A DNA stretch of 64,000 nucleotides from Ferruginibacter sp. (GCA_028288705.1 JAQBNH010000002.1:170378-234377); one strand, 5' to 3'. Shown: positions 19,801 to 27,589, counted from the stretch's first letter. Notes: generated from the sequence alone by a model not told the origin. Made by a program: numbers and translations.

Positions 19801-22590
19801 GTTTTATTGCAGGTAGAAGATTCCAGCAACATCGACCTGGTAAGGCAGATGGTGCAGGCCCATACTTATTGGCGGATGAAAGGACTCGCAGTCGACCTGG
19901 TGATCTGGAACGAAGATCATGGCGGTTACCGGCAGGCCTTACAGAACCAGATCACCAGCCTGATCGCACCGATCGTTTCGGGTGATGTGAAAGATAAGCC
20001 CGGCGGCATCTTTATCCGTTCTGCAGACCAGATCTCGAATGAAGACCGGATCTTGTTCCAGACGGTAGCCCATATCGTGATCTCTGATAAACAGGGCACG
20101 CTGGAAGAACAAATGAACCGCAGGAATATTATCAAATCAAATATTCCTTACTTCAGCCCGGTGAAATTTTTCACTACGGTGGAATCTCCTGCCCTGCCAA
20201 GAACCGACCTGCAATTCTTTAACGGGTACGGCGGATTTACGCAGGATGGAAAAGAATATATTATCACTACATCTGCAGAAAAATCCACGCCGGCGCCATG
20301 GATCAACGTGCTGGCTAACCCAGGTTTCGGAAGTATCGTTTCTGAAAGCGGGCAGTCTTATACCTGGATAGAAAATGCGCACGAATTCCGTTTGACGCCA
20401 TGGAACAATGATCCCGTCGGCGATCTGCGTGGCGAAGCCTTTTATATCCGCGATGAAGAAAGTGGCCGCTTCTGGTCACCGTCACCGTTACCTGCAAAAG
20501 GAAAGACGGTGTATACCACCCGACATGGTTTTGGCTACAGCGTTTTCGAGCATCACGAAGATGGCATCGATTCCAGCATGTGGATGTACACGCATATTGA
20601 CGCACCGGTGAAATTCATTGTACTGAAATTAAAAAATCAGTCGGGGCGCCCAAGAAAAATGTCGGCCACAGGTTATGTAGAATGGGTGCTGGGAGACCTG
20701 CGCTCCAAGTCGCTGATGCATATCGTATCAGAACTGGATATGGCCAGTGGTGCGATTCTAGTAAGAAACCAGTACAACACAGAACTCGCGGGACGCGTAG
20801 CATTTTTTGATGTAGATGAAAGCACGAAATTTCTTACCTGCGACCGTACAGAATTTATCGGGCGCAATGGCAGCATGGCCAATCCCGAAGCGATGAACCG
20901 CGCGAAATTATCCGGTAAACGTGGTGCGGGCCTCGATCCATGCGCAGCGATACAGGTGTTGATGGAACTGGCAGAAGATGAAGAAAGAGAAGTTATTTTC
21001 CGCCTTGGAGCCGGCCAGAATATGGATGATGCACGTGCGATCATCAACAATTTCAGTGGTGGTGCTGCTGCAAAAAAAGCCCTGGAAGAAGTACACGAAT
21101 ACTGGAACAAAACATTGGGTGTAGTTCAGATTTATACCCCGGATACCGCAACGAACATCCTCGCTAACGGCTGGCTCACCTATCAAACGCTGGCCTGCCG
21201 GCTTTGGGCAAGAAGTGGTTTCTATCAATCCGGTGGCGCCTTCGGTTACCGCGACCAGTTGCAGGATGTAATGGCCTTATTTAATGCCAAACCCGACCTC
21301 GCGCGGAAGCAGATATTACTTTGTGCATCAAGACAATTTAAAGAAGGTGATGTACAGCATTGGTGGCATCCGCCGGTAGGCCGCGGTGTACGCACGACCT
21401 GCTCCGATGATTATCTCTGGTTGCCATTTGTAACAGCGAGATATGTGATGGAAACAGGTGATGATGCGATCCTGGATGAGAATATCGCCTTCCTCGAAGG
21501 ACGGATCCTGAATGTGGGTGAAGAATCTTCTTTTGATCTGCCGATCGTAGCAGATAAAAAAGAAAGCCTGTACTTGCATTGTATTCGCGCGATTGAACAT
21601 GGGCTTCGTTTCGGCGAACATGGACTGCCGTTTATCGGCTCGGGCGACTGGAATGATGGTATGGATAAAGTGGGCGAACATGGCAAAGGCGAAAGTGTAT
21701 GGCTGGCATTTTTCCTCTACAATGTGTTGGAGCGCTTTGAGAAAATAGCTCTGAAGAAAAACGACCACGCGTTTGCGAAAAAATGCGTGGAAGAAGCCGA
21801 TCGCTTACAGCAATCGATTAACCGGAATGCCTGGGATGGCAACTGGTTCCGCCGGGCTTATTTCGATGATGGCACCCCACTTGGTTCAGCCAATAATGAA
21901 GAATGCCGGATCGACTCTATTGCACAAAGCTGGTCAGTGTTATCGCAGGCCGGAGAAAAAGAAAAATCTGCCGAAGCGATGAATGAAGCCTACGGGCATT
22001 TGGTGCGTAAAGATGATGGTATGATCCAGTTGTTTGATCCGCCATTTGATAAAGGCACAATGAACCCCGGTTATATCAAAGGCTATGTGCCGGGCGTGCG
22101 CGAGAATGGCGGTCAATATACCCACGCGGCGATCTGGCTGATCATGGCTTTTGCAGCATTAAATGATAAGAAGCGTACCTGGGAATTGCTGCGCATGATC
22201 AACCCCCTGAACAGGAGTAACAACGAAGCGCGCATCGAACAATATAAAGTGGAACCTTATGTGATGGCGGCTGACGTATATGCCGTTGAATCTCAGAAAG
22301 GGCGCGGTGGCTGGACATGGTATACCGGTTCTGCGGGCTGGATGTATCAACTGATCCTGGAATCATTTGTCGGTTTTAAACGCGAAGGCGACAGCCTGAG
22401 TTTCGACCCATGTTTACCGGAAGACTGGCCCGAAATGAAGATGACCTACCAGTTCATGGATACGACTTACGAGATCCGTATCCTGCAAACCGGTGAGGGA
22501 ACATCGTCTATTGAAATGGATGGCGAAAAGCATGATAAGATTCCCCTCACGAACGACGGCAGGACGCACCAGGTCACCGTTCAAATATAA
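13879..22590 (+). CDS. ndvB: Cyclic beta-1,2-glucan synthase (NdvB/ChvB type; GT84 + glycoamylase-like + GH94)
   Basis: This 2903-residue inner-membrane enzyme is predicted to make cyclic beta-1,2-glucan from UDP-glucose. Visible layout: N-terminal region to ~430; two membrane helices (~435-495); a GT84 glycosyltransferase with D654-T-D656 (nucleotide-sugar/metal site) and R-x-x-R-W at 799-803, followed by membrane segments at ~845-885 and ~970-1010; a glycoamylase-like domain (~1340-1595, with WGISESGYN and FMSHHQGMS); two GH94-type carbohydrate-binding beta-sandwiches (~1610-1900 and ~2110-2395); and a C-terminal GH94 phosphorylase-like catalytic domain with GSGDWNDGMD at 2587-2596. The length matches the rhizobial ChvB/NdvB proteins (~2800 residues). 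In those the GT elongates a protein-bound chain and the phosphorylase domain sets chain length (family knowledge). No exporter of the ChvA/NdvA type is adjacent. The gene stands alone with its own terminator. Confidence 0.9.
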   Translation: MTNGNKRKKPQTDILDILPNALNTLRKNIIEPFLEDNPLAKYVDKRAPLRSELFTEQQLEEHAKTLAKRHTLILKDPSEGLLKRLAENETILLEVHKLLTETVKKNVRIVPAGEWLLDNFYLIEEQIYTGKKHLPKGYSRGLPQLSKGASAGLPRVYDLAVEIISHSDGHVDLRTLTSFVKAYQTISPLKIGELWAIPIMLRLALIENLRRLSIQISLDISNKSLADYWAEQMVDAAENDPKNLVLVIADMARSEPPIESSFVAELTRRLQEKGNALTLPLTWIEQRLSENGLTSGELIQQENQKQAADQVSISNSISSLRFLSTTDWRDYVESVSVIEELLRQEPAGIYPGMDFHTRDMYRHAVEKLAKHSERPEKEIAEIAVKLCHENIDAENSRNRHVGYYLIDKGIRQTEKIAGIKATGNERTRRFVRRMPFLVYAGSIMLISICLTAVLLQKISPQLAHNWQRILLAFVSLIASSQLALSLVNWITTILSHPSLLARMDFSKGIPETATTLVAIPTLISSPSGIMELIEGIEVRYIANRDPNLYFALVTDFKDAATETTADDQPLLDMLTEKIHDLNKKYRRDTGDPFLLFHRPRTWNAKDKTWMGYERKRGKIGHLNELLRGKGRENFSLVIADESLLPSIKYVITLDTDTQLPRDTAWKLAGTMAHPLNHPIYSKSRQRVVEGYTILQPRVSNSLPSDDSSIYAKMHGNEPGTDPYTRAISDVYQDLFGEGSFVGKGIYDVDAFELALKDRFPENRILSHDLLEGSYTRAGLVTDVQFYEEYPQAYVADAMRRHRWIRGDWQIASWITPFIPGVDNKLRKNHISLLSRWKIFDNLRRSLVPLALMGLLTYGWLFSPFYIFFTLIVLGIYFLPGLVSFAWQVFQKPDDVIFAQHFQYCARSLRDNLFQNAIDLICLPFTAISNADAILRTLWRVYISRRNLLQWNPFSSSAYDQRNLQGIFARMWIGPLASLAMLAAIAWNSPFALFVAFPILAGWLVSPVIIYFISKARDKKVTEISAEQQHYLRMLARKTWLFFETFVTEHDNWLPPDNHQEQPVERTAHRTSPTNIGLALLANVTARDFGYIGLTKLVERTTNTINSMQRMERFNGHLFNWYDTETLLPLHPKYVSTVDSGNLMGHLITLKQALLALPDEKIVTGQAFEGLLDSVRLLVEISKSDNLAALEKKIAAEYPTHIDQLASIKNYLDELEEAFTGIFRELIITDNDEIDAWTERIFTHIKDLKKELLMLVPWLLIPAPPEKFADLIPSFPAVPTIAQLAKIEQLLLQKIIACYEPGNNAEENDWLTLFRSGITESGRRAKEILLRVDQLASKADELADMKYDFLFDRSQNLLTIGYNVDEHRRDNSFYDLLASEARLTTFSAIAQGKLPQESWFALGRQLTNVGSTPILLSWSGSMFEYLMPLLVMPTYENTLLDQTHKAVVQKQIDYGRKKNVPWGISESGYNLVDAHLNWQYRAFGVPGIGFKRGLGEDLVIAPYATVMSLMVMPDAAYENLRVMKEAGFEGRYGFYEAVDYTTSRLQRKQTNAVIRSFMSHHQGMSFLSLSYLLHNKPMQRRFEADLQIKSALLLLQERVPRITTFYSPTVHSGDISVSPGGDSSMRVLNTPDTNIPEVQLLSNGRYNLMVTNAGGGYSKWKDIALTRWREDATCDDWGTFCFIRDLDNNNYWSSAYQPALKPGDNYEAVFSQGRAEFRRSEFALETHTEIVVSPEDDIELRRVHITNKSRKRRTIEITSYAEVVLASAISDEVHPAFSNLFVQTQLHPQKHAITCTRRPRNANETMPWMFHLMKVHDAEIRNISYETNRSAFIGRGNSIHRPAVMRTDQPLSGSQGPVLDPIVSIQYRIVIEPQQSATIDMIFGAADTKETADFLIDKYQDRNLTNRVLELTWTHSQVILRQINAVEADAQLYSRLASSIIFANASLRTDPSVIIKNTRGQYGLWGYSISGDLPIVLLQVEDSSNIDLVRQMVQAHTYWRMKGLAVDLVIWNEDHGGYRQALQNQITSLIAPIVSGDVKDKPGGIFIRSADQISNEDRILFQTVAHIVISDKQGTLEEQMNRRNIIKSNIPYFSPVKFFTTVESPALPRTDLQFFNGYGGFTQDGKEYIITTSAEKSTPAPWINVLANPGFGSIVSESGQSYTWIENAHEFRLTPWNNDPVGDLRGEAFYIRDEESGRFWSPSPLPAKGKTVYTTRHGFGYSVFEHHEDGIDSSMWMYTHIDAPVKFIVLKLKNQSGRPRKMSATGYVEWVLGDLRSKSLMHIVSELDMASGAILVRNQYNTELAGRVAFFDVDESTKFLTCDRTEFIGRNGSMANPEAMNRAKLSGKRGAGLDPCAAIQVLMELAEDEEREVIFRLGAGQNMDDARAIINNFSGGAAAKKALEEVHEYWNKTLGVVQIYTPDTATNILANGWLTYQTLACRLWARSGFYQSGGAFGYRDQLQDVMALFNAKPDLARKQILLCASRQFKEGDVQHWWHPPVGRGVRTTCSDDYLWLPFVTARYVMETGDDAILDENIAFLEGRILNVGEESSFDLPIVADKKESLYLHCIRAIEHGLRFGEHGLPFIGSGDWNDGMDKVGEHGKGESVWLAFFLYNVLERFEKIALKKNDHAFAKKCVEEADRLQQSINRNAWDGNWFRRAYFDDGTPLGSANNEECRIDSIAQSWSVLSQAGEKEKSAEAMNEAYGHLVRKDDGMIQLFDPPFDKGTMNPGYIKGYVPGVRENGGQYTHAAIWLIMAFAALNDKKRTWELLRMINPLNRSNNEARIEQYKVEPYVMAADVYAVESQKGRGGWTWYTGSAGWMYQLILESFVGFKREGDSLSFDPCLPEDWPEMKMTYQFMDTTYEIRILQTGEGTSSIEMDGEKHDKIPLTNDGRTHQVTVQI

Positions 22591-22600
22591 ATACACAAAC

Positions 22601-22625
22601 AAGCCGGGTTCGCCCGGCTTTTTTA
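22601..22625 (+). terminator. Rho-independent terminator of the cyclic glucan synthase gene
   Basis: The 8-bp stem AAGCCGGG / CCCGGCTT has a TTCG tetraloop and a T tail, 10 bp after the stop codon at 22590. Confidence 0.92.
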
Positions 22626-22654
22626 ATGCTATCATCCAGCTACCTGGTAGCTGA

Positions 22655-22722
22655 CTGCTATTACTCTGGTAGGGGTCATCCGTGTCATTTCACGCACTTG
22701 ATAGCTCTCAGAGTAATAGCAG
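22655..22722. repeat. Perfect 14-bp inverted repeat with nested hairpin
   Basis: The arms CTGCTATTACTCTG (22655-22668) and its exact reverse complement (22709-22722) enclose 40 nt. Inside them a second small hairpin, CGTG-tcattt-CACG (22681-22694), can form. The element lies in the convergent gap 30 bp after the glucan synthase terminator. It could be a REP/MITE-like element or an mRNA 3'-end structure; there is no T tail. Confidence 0.65.
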
Positions 22723-22740
22723 AGTGGTAGGAGGTGGCTG

Positions 22741-23048
22741 GTTGGTTAGTTGAATGGTTGATTAGTTTATTAGTTGATTGGTTGGGCAGCATGCAATGGA
22801 ATTGGGGATTGGGGATTGGGGGGTGGATAGTTGAGTGGTTGGTTGGAGCGTTGGAGGGGAATTGGGAATTGGGAATTGGGTGGTGCGGTTGAATGGTTGA
22901 GTAGTTGATTGGTTGGGGCAATTTCGGGAATTGGTAATTGGGAATTTGGGGGTGCGGAGTTAAGTTGTTGATTGGTTTAATAGTGGAGGGGTTGATGGGG
23001 ATTGGGAATTGGGGGTGCAGTTGAATGGTTGATTAGTTTATTTGTTAG
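22741..23048. repeat. C-poor composite repeat array with G-quadruplex motif
   Basis: Two short patterns alternate about four times with a period of roughly 60-72 nt. Pattern A is GTTGAATGGTTGATTAGTTT-like (first at 22749, last at 23019); pattern B consists of runs of (G)GGAATTGGGATTGGG type. The plus strand contains almost no C. At 22856-22880 four G-runs are separated by identical AATT loops (a canonical G3+N1-7 quadruplex motif), and a GGGG-ATT-GGGG-ATT-GGGGGG stretch sits at 22804-22823. An open minus-strand frame through it (rich in N, S, P, Q) is a by-product of the repeats. The rest of the gap to 23306 holds no convincing gene. Confidence 0.7.
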
Positions 23049-23306
23049 GGAACGTGCGCCCCCGTCTGGTCTCCTGACCAACGGGTTTCAGGAACGACAT
23101 TGCGGGCAATTTGCAATCCCCTATTTATGCTGATCTCCCTTCTTTTAATAATCGTTGGATGTTGGCCGCTGGGCAAGCGAGATTTTTGCCATTCCTGTCC
23201 GTGGCAAGCCTTCCTTCATCATATATCCTCGTCCTTTCCATGTCAATTTCCCCGATCTTATTATGAATGTCTTCCAACCGTTCAGGACGAATAACTATAA
23301 GATTGA

Positions 23307-24044
23307 TTATAAATCACGGATCGTTGTTATCGGAAAATCAACGCCGGTCTCTAGCGCACAGATGGCGAGCAACTTTTCCTGCAGCTTCACATCATTTGCC
23401 TCCGGTAAATAATGATCTTCTTTCTTATGGTGAAAATAGCGGCCACTAACGAGGGCTTGCTGGTCATTGCTGGCAGCCAACCACACCTGTGTTTCATAAC
23501 CTTTGTCCAGGTCATCGGGAGCCGCGTTGCCGCCCATTTTTGTTGGCACCCAGCCCGGATCAACTGCATTGGCATATACGTCGGGCCAGCAACGGCACAC
23601 AGCCATAGACAGCATCAGGTCATGCAGTTTGCTATCTGAATAAGTGTACCTGTTTTTCCCGGCATCTGCCCTCCCCTGGCGATGCATACCGGAGCTCAGG
23701 TAAACAAGACGTTTCGGTTTTTGTATGAGGGAAGTGAGGATATAAGGAGCAAGTGTATTCACTGAAAAGATGACTTCGCCCGGTGCCTGGTACACACCTG
23801 CATTATGAATGATCGCATCAAAACTTCCGAGGGCATTTACCCTGGCAGCCAGTTCTTTCGTTTCGTCCATATTGGAAAGATCTGCAGTGAGTACATCCTC
23901 TGCACCGGGGTTCTTAGCCAGGGCTTCCTGTGAGCGTTGCGCATTACGTGCATGAAGGACAACCGCATGCCCCTGGCTGATCAATGCTTTCGCTGCTAAT
24001 TGTCCAAGCCCGTCTGCCGAGCCTGTGATGAAAATTCTTGCCAT
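23307..24044 (-). CDS. SDR-family NAD(P)-dependent oxidoreductase
   Basis: This 245-residue short-chain dehydrogenase/reductase has the nucleotide-binding motif TGSADGLG at 7-14, NAG at 81-83, the catalytic Ser in YLSSGM (117/118) and Y135-SDS-K139 (YxxxK), so the catalytic set is complete. A basic residue after the first glycine motif (HARN, 31-34) suggests NADP(H) preference (family inference). The substrate cannot be deduced. It lies 41 bp downstream of the vWA-domain gene on the same strand and may be co-transcribed, although no functional link is obvious. No terminator is visible after the stop; the convergent gap with the repeat array follows. Confidence 0.9.
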   Translation of the reverse strand: MARIFITGSADGLGQLAAKALISQGHAVVLHARNAQRSQEALAKNPGAEDVLTADLSNMDETKELAARVNALGSFDAIIHNAGVYQAPGEVIFSVNTLAPYILTSLIQKPKRLVYLSSGMHRQGRADAGKNRYTYSDSKLHDLMLSMAVCRCWPDVYANAVDPGWVPTKMGGNAAPDDLDKGYETQVWLAASNDQQALVSGRYFHHKKEDHYLPEANDVKLQEKLLAICALETGVDFPITTIRDL

Positions 24045-24085
24045 GACTATTTATTTTTTGAATTGCCAGCAGGCTACTCCATCCC

Positions 24086-24730
24086 TTATTTTTTCGGATC
24101 TTCTTTTTTATAAAAATCATTAGAGGTTGGCTGATGCAGCCGGATTTTCTGGCTATAGGCAGCCCTGGCAAGCTTTTCCTCACTAAACATTTTATGCATA
24201 TCGGCTTCATTCTTTTCAAAAGACATACTGTTGCTGATGGACAGGGATAAGGCAACTTTTTCTACGTCATGATCGGTCCCGATATAGGTGAAGGTCCAGC
24301 GATGTAGTTTAAACTCTTCTATCATTTTTTTGATACTGGCACCGGAATATTCCGTTGAGGCATTTTCCTCCCCGTCGGTGAGGATCGTAACCAACACATT
24401 GCAATCTTCCCTGTTACCTAAAACCTGTTTTAATTTCGAAAGGCTATAGCCCATTGCGTCATACAATGGCGTTGTGGCCTCTGGCCGATACCTGCTGTCG
24501 TCAATGAATTCCAGCTTGCTCACCGGATCCATAAAGTGCAATATTTTTCTGCCAAGTCCACTAAAGGAAACCAGGGATATGAAATGCTCCTGTTCGGGAA
24601 ATTGTGTTTGAATCCCTTTAACGGTTTGCACTATTTCATTGAAGCCCTGGATAATTGTTTTTTTGATTGATTGCATAGACCCACTTTCGTCGAGGATGAT
24701 CAGGTTATGCACTTGATGTTTGCTGTCCAT
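24086..24730 (-). CDS. Cytosolic von Willebrand factor A domain protein
   Basis: This 214-residue protein is essentially one vWA domain with an intact metal-ion-dependent adhesion site: D14-E-S-G-S18, a conserved Thr in EATTPLYDA, and TDGEE. No signal peptide or membrane helix is present when the ATG at 24730 is used. A longer frame to 24793 would add a non-homologous leader and is not preferred. Similar stand-alone vWA proteins occur near stress or tellurium-resistance genes in other bacteria, but none is adjacent here. The role is therefore unknown; protein-protein interaction through a metal-dependent site is the safe statement. The next gene downstream, 41 bp away, is the SDR oxidoreductase. 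Confidence 0.82.
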   Translation of the reverse strand: MDSKHQVHNLIILDESGSMQSIKKTIIQGFNEIVQTVKGIQTQFPEQEHFISLVSFSGLGRKILHFMDPVSKLEFIDDSRYRPEATTPLYDAMGYSLSKLKQVLGNREDCNVLVTILTDGEENASTEYSGASIKKMIEEFKLHRWTFTYIGTDHDVEKVALSLSISNSMSFEKNEADMHKMFSEEKLARAAYSQKIRLHQPTSNDFYKKEDPKK

Positions 24731-24977
24731 TATAGTTTGATTTAGGGTTAAGGAAGTTGTCGTGACTGCCGATCCGGGGAGGACCGCCAGCACTTTATCC
24801 GAAGTTATTTAATGTTTTTAAAATCTCCCGATTTACCAGACTGATTTTAGAGAAATTGGTTACTCAATCATGCCGCTACGGCCACCGTGCTGCCGAAATA
24901 ATTGACGTTATCAGCACTGTGATCACCCTATCATTCCTGGCGGCCAGTCAAAAACAGGGTCGCCTTCCTGGCTGTAC

Positions 24978-25457
24978 CTATTTTATTCCCTCATTTAATT
25001 TTGCATTTTGCCCCGCTAAAATCAGCCAAACGCCCTGATGCTTTGTAAGCAAAATGGTTCTTCGGAACTCGAAGGTTTGACCGGGAAACCGGCTATCACC
25101 GGTGAGGCCTGTGCGTACATGTGCAATGGCGACATCCGCCTTTACGAAGCTGATGTCTTCGATCGCGCGTGTGTAATAATGAGAATCTTTGAAATAGGTT
25201 TTGTGAACGGCAGCGTAATGGTCCAGGATATCCTGCTTTCCAATATAGTAAGCACCGAACCAATTCACCCAGCTGGCATTGCTATCATAATTATCAGCAA
25301 GCCCTTTCGCATCATGCCTGTTCCATGCATCTGCATAATTAGTCACGAGTTGCCGGATCGCATCTTTATTACTGCTGTCAGTTTCCTGGGCAGCAGCCTC
25401 GCCCGCCGTAAAGATGAGCAGGATACCAGTAAAGAAAATGGCAAATAATTTTTTCAT
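24978..25457 (-). CDS. Exported SnoaL/DUF4440-like (SgcJ/EcaC-type) protein
   Basis: This 159-residue protein has a clear signal peptide (LFAIFFTGILLIFTAGEAAAQ) followed by an NTF2-like fold. The typical opening IRQLVTNYADAWNRHDAKGL is followed by a WVN/GAYYIGKQDIL segment and beta strands ending WLILAGQNAKL. This pattern is that of the SgcJ/EcaC/DUF4440 branch of NTF2-like proteins, often annotated as ketosteroid isomerase-like. Most members have no proven activity. Export to the periplasm is expected. It is flanked on the same strand by the esterase gene (75 bp upstream) and a 247-bp gap to the vWA gene. Confidence 0.85.
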   Translation of the reverse strand: MKKLFAIFFTGILLIFTAGEAAAQETDSSNKDAIRQLVTNYADAWNRHDAKGLADNYDSNASWVNWFGAYYIGKQDILDHYAAVHKTYFKDSHYYTRAIEDISFVKADVAIAHVRTGLTGDSRFPGQTFEFRRTILLTKHQGVWLILAGQNAKLNEGIK

Positions 25458-25532
25458 AAAGTATTGATTAAAGTTAATGAGCCCGAACCGGCAGACAATC
25501 GGATCACGACAACAGTAGTACCCAGCCGGCAG

Positions 25533-26516
25533 TTATTTATCCAGCATCTTAATCGTTCGCAACCACCTTTCCACTAGGCGTTCCCAATCAGCGATGGGCA
25601 GTGCTGTCCAGCCAGGAATTTTTTGCGCTGATTCATTTAACCCGAATGCATGTCCGCCTTCGGCGTAGATATGATATTCAGCAGCAACGCCTGCTTTTTT
25701 TAACGCGATATAATAGACCAGTGAATTCTGGATGCTATCGACATTGTCATTCCCTGCCTGCAGGAGAAAAGATGGCGGCGTGTTTTTGTCAACAGGCAGT
25801 GTGCGGTTGAGGCCGTATTGTTTGTCACTGTGGAAAGTCATGTGGCCCGGAAACATCAGCAATCCAAAAGCCGGGCGGCAGACTTGTTTATCGATCTCAT
25901 CCGTTGGGGCATATACCCCTGCCCGGTAGTTGGTACTGATGTCTGCCACCAAATGGCCGCCGGCGGAGAAGCCCATCACCCCTATTTTGGCCGTGTCGAT
26001 CTTCCATTGCTTTGCGCGGTAACGGACGATGCGCATCGCTCTTTGCGCATCTTGCAATGCGAGAGGTTTAATTGGATCTTTTTCACAATCGCATGCCGCA
26101 TCGTAATGCGGGCCAGACGCCGGTACCCTGTACTTCAGCAAAATTCCGGTGACGCCAATGGAGGCAAGCCATGTACAAATTTCAGCGCCCTCTAAGTTTA
26201 TCGCCAGTTTGTTGTATCCTCCGCCCGGGAAGACGAGGATAGCCGTGCCGGAATTATTGTGGGTGGGCGAGAAAACGGTAATCGTTGGATGAGAAACATT
26301 TTTAATGATGCCATAGTCATAAGTCTCTTCGCCGGTGACGAGGTTCGAATCGGGGATGATATTCCAGAGGGGATATTCTTTTTGGAGGAAGCCCGAATCC
26401 GCTGCGGCAACTTTCGCAGCATGATCAACTGGAGGACCGGACTGCTGCTTACAGGAAAGCAGGATGCAAAAAAGCGGCATGATGGCAAACCCGATAATAA
26501 ATCTTTTCTGATGCAT
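25533..26516 (-). CDS. Lipoprotein alpha/beta hydrolase (acetylxylan-esterase-like)
   Basis: This is a 327-residue lipoprotein: the signal sequence ends in LLSC with the lipidated Cys at 22. The fold is alpha/beta hydrolase of the BD-FAE/esterase-lipase type, with the oxyanion-hole motif PGGGY (97-101), nucleophile elbow G-F-S184-A-G-G, acid near D257 (AGNDN), and H289 in GGHAFG. Such enzymes remove acetyl groups from polysaccharides or act on small esters (family inference). The start at 26516 is supported by GGAGGG five bases upstream, a rare strong Shine-Dalgarno sequence for this genome; a longer frame to 26618 is rejected. It is not next to other carbohydrate genes, so its substrate is open. 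Confidence 0.88.
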   Translation of the reverse strand: MHQKRFIIGFAIMPLFCILLSCKQQSGPPVDHAAKVAAADSGFLQKEYPLWNIIPDSNLVTGEETYDYGIIKNVSHPTITVFSPTHNNSGTAILVFPGGGYNKLAINLEGAEICTWLASIGVTGILLKYRVPASGPHYDAACDCEKDPIKPLALQDAQRAMRIVRYRAKQWKIDTAKIGVMGFSAGGHLVADISTNYRAGVYAPTDEIDKQVCRPAFGLLMFPGHMTFHSDKQYGLNRTLPVDKNTPPSFLLQAGNDNVDSIQNSLVYYIALKKAGVAAEYHIYAEGGHAFGLNESAQKIPGWTALPIADWERLVERWLRTIKMLDK

Positions 26517-26605
26517 AGTACCCTCCATTTTTAAAGGGATATTTTCTGTTGGTATCAATTTACAGAAAAGTACCAAGAGCGCAGAAAGAAAATTCGGGAC
26601 TTCAA

Positions 26606-26881
26606 TCAACCACTCCACATTGTTCCCCCGGTTTTTGAAAATGGTTGAGGATCAACTTTGTTATCCACTTCATGAGAACCAGGCGCAGATTTAGAGAGGC
26701 CTTTTAGCAGCAGCGCCCAAACGAACGGCACTAACCAAATCATTATTTGATGAAATATTCTAAGCCCTTTTGAGAAGATTTCATTTTTGCGCAACACCCG
26801 ATTATAGCGAATGGTAAAGACTGCGTAAGCAACCAGCAATGTTGTCAAAATAACCGCCCTTACAATGTTTATTGGCTCCAT
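26606..26881 (-). CDS. Small membrane protein, function unknown
   Basis: This 91-residue protein has two predicted membrane helices (about 8-24, VRAVILTTLLVAYAVF; and 46-62, IMIWLVPFVWALLLKG) separated by a basic loop, and a hydrophilic tail. The ATG at 26881 gives a natural start. I do not recognise a family. It sits 89 bp upstream of the esterase gene on the same strand and may be co-transcribed with it. Confidence 0.6.
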   Translation of the reverse strand: MEPINIVRAVILTTLLVAYAVFTIRYNRVLRKNEIFSKGLRIFHQIMIWLVPFVWALLLKGLSKSAPGSHEVDNKVDPQPFSKTGGTMWSG

Positions 26882-26987
26882 TTCTTGTCAATATTTTCTA
26901 CGACTCCTGTTACTTTAGTTTAGATGCATAGGACGCTTTCGCAATGCATGGTTGTATGATACTTTTTTATGTATGGGAAAATTTTGT

Positions 26988-27380
26988 TCAGTATACAATA
27001 AAACTAAACCCTTCTGCAAAGCCCGTACTGCCATTTTTCTCTTTATAGCGAATGTCGTCTACTGAAATTCTAAATGGAGTTTTTGCATCTGCAATCCGGC
27101 TATCATAAACAAACCCTAACCTATTGCCGGTAAATATTTGCTGTTGTACATTCCTAAACGATCCCTGGTCGAAATATGCGACTGCATGAATTATCTTGAT
27201 TTCTTCTTTTGTAAATCGTATGACATTATCCTGCAATAAATCGGTCCTGGATATGGAGTCAAGTCCTATTCTTCTGATATAAGCTTTTACTACCGGGGAA
27301 GACTTCTGATTTTTTTTCGATGGCCTGCAAGAAACTGATGCCAGGATTACCATTAGATAAAAAATAATCTTGGTGATCAT
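26988..27380 (-). CDS. Hypothetical lipoprotein
   Basis: This 130-residue protein begins with a lipoprotein signal (FYLMVILASVSC, Cys18). The mature part is mixed charge with several beta-like segments (KIIHAVAYFDQG, LGFVYDSR) and no recognised domain. A GTG two codons earlier (27386) is possible, but the ATG at 27380 fits the signal peptide better. It belongs to a small, relatively AT-rich group of unrecognised genes on the minus strand. Confidence 0.6.
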   Translation of the reverse strand: MITKIIFYLMVILASVSCRPSKKNQKSSPVVKAYIRRIGLDSISRTDLLQDNVIRFTKEEIKIIHAVAYFDQGSFRNVQQQIFTGNRLGFVYDSRIADAKTPFRISVDDIRYKEKNGSTGFAEGFSFIVY

Positions 27381-27589
27381 CGACACGATAATTTATAAAT
27401 GGATAGCATCTTAAGTAAGAGCAGGGCTTTATGCCGCTTTGGGATTAGCATTCCGCCCACTATACCTACTGTTGATTAAAAATATATTGATGAAGTTAAG
27501 TATAAACGCTGGCAGAAATTCATGTGCCGGAAGGAAAGCTGGGATTTGCAAATTGCTAATGTTCGAAATAACAATCCTGGCTACATTTT

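Noticed and set aside
22685..22921. Minus-strand open frame of 78 codons through the repeat array
   Set aside because: The translation only mirrors the G/T-rich repeats (N, S, P, Q, T and H repeats) and has no gene-like features.
22741..23048. Possible CRISPR array
   Set aside because: Repeats are degenerate and low-complexity, there are no constant repeats with unique spacers, and no cas genes occur in the window.
23125..23310. Minus-strand reading after the SDR stop (38-codon ORF from an ATG at 23241, open frame back to 23310)
   Set aside because: It reads somewhat protein-like (charged helix), but has no good start, no homology I recognise and no upstream signal; too weak to call.
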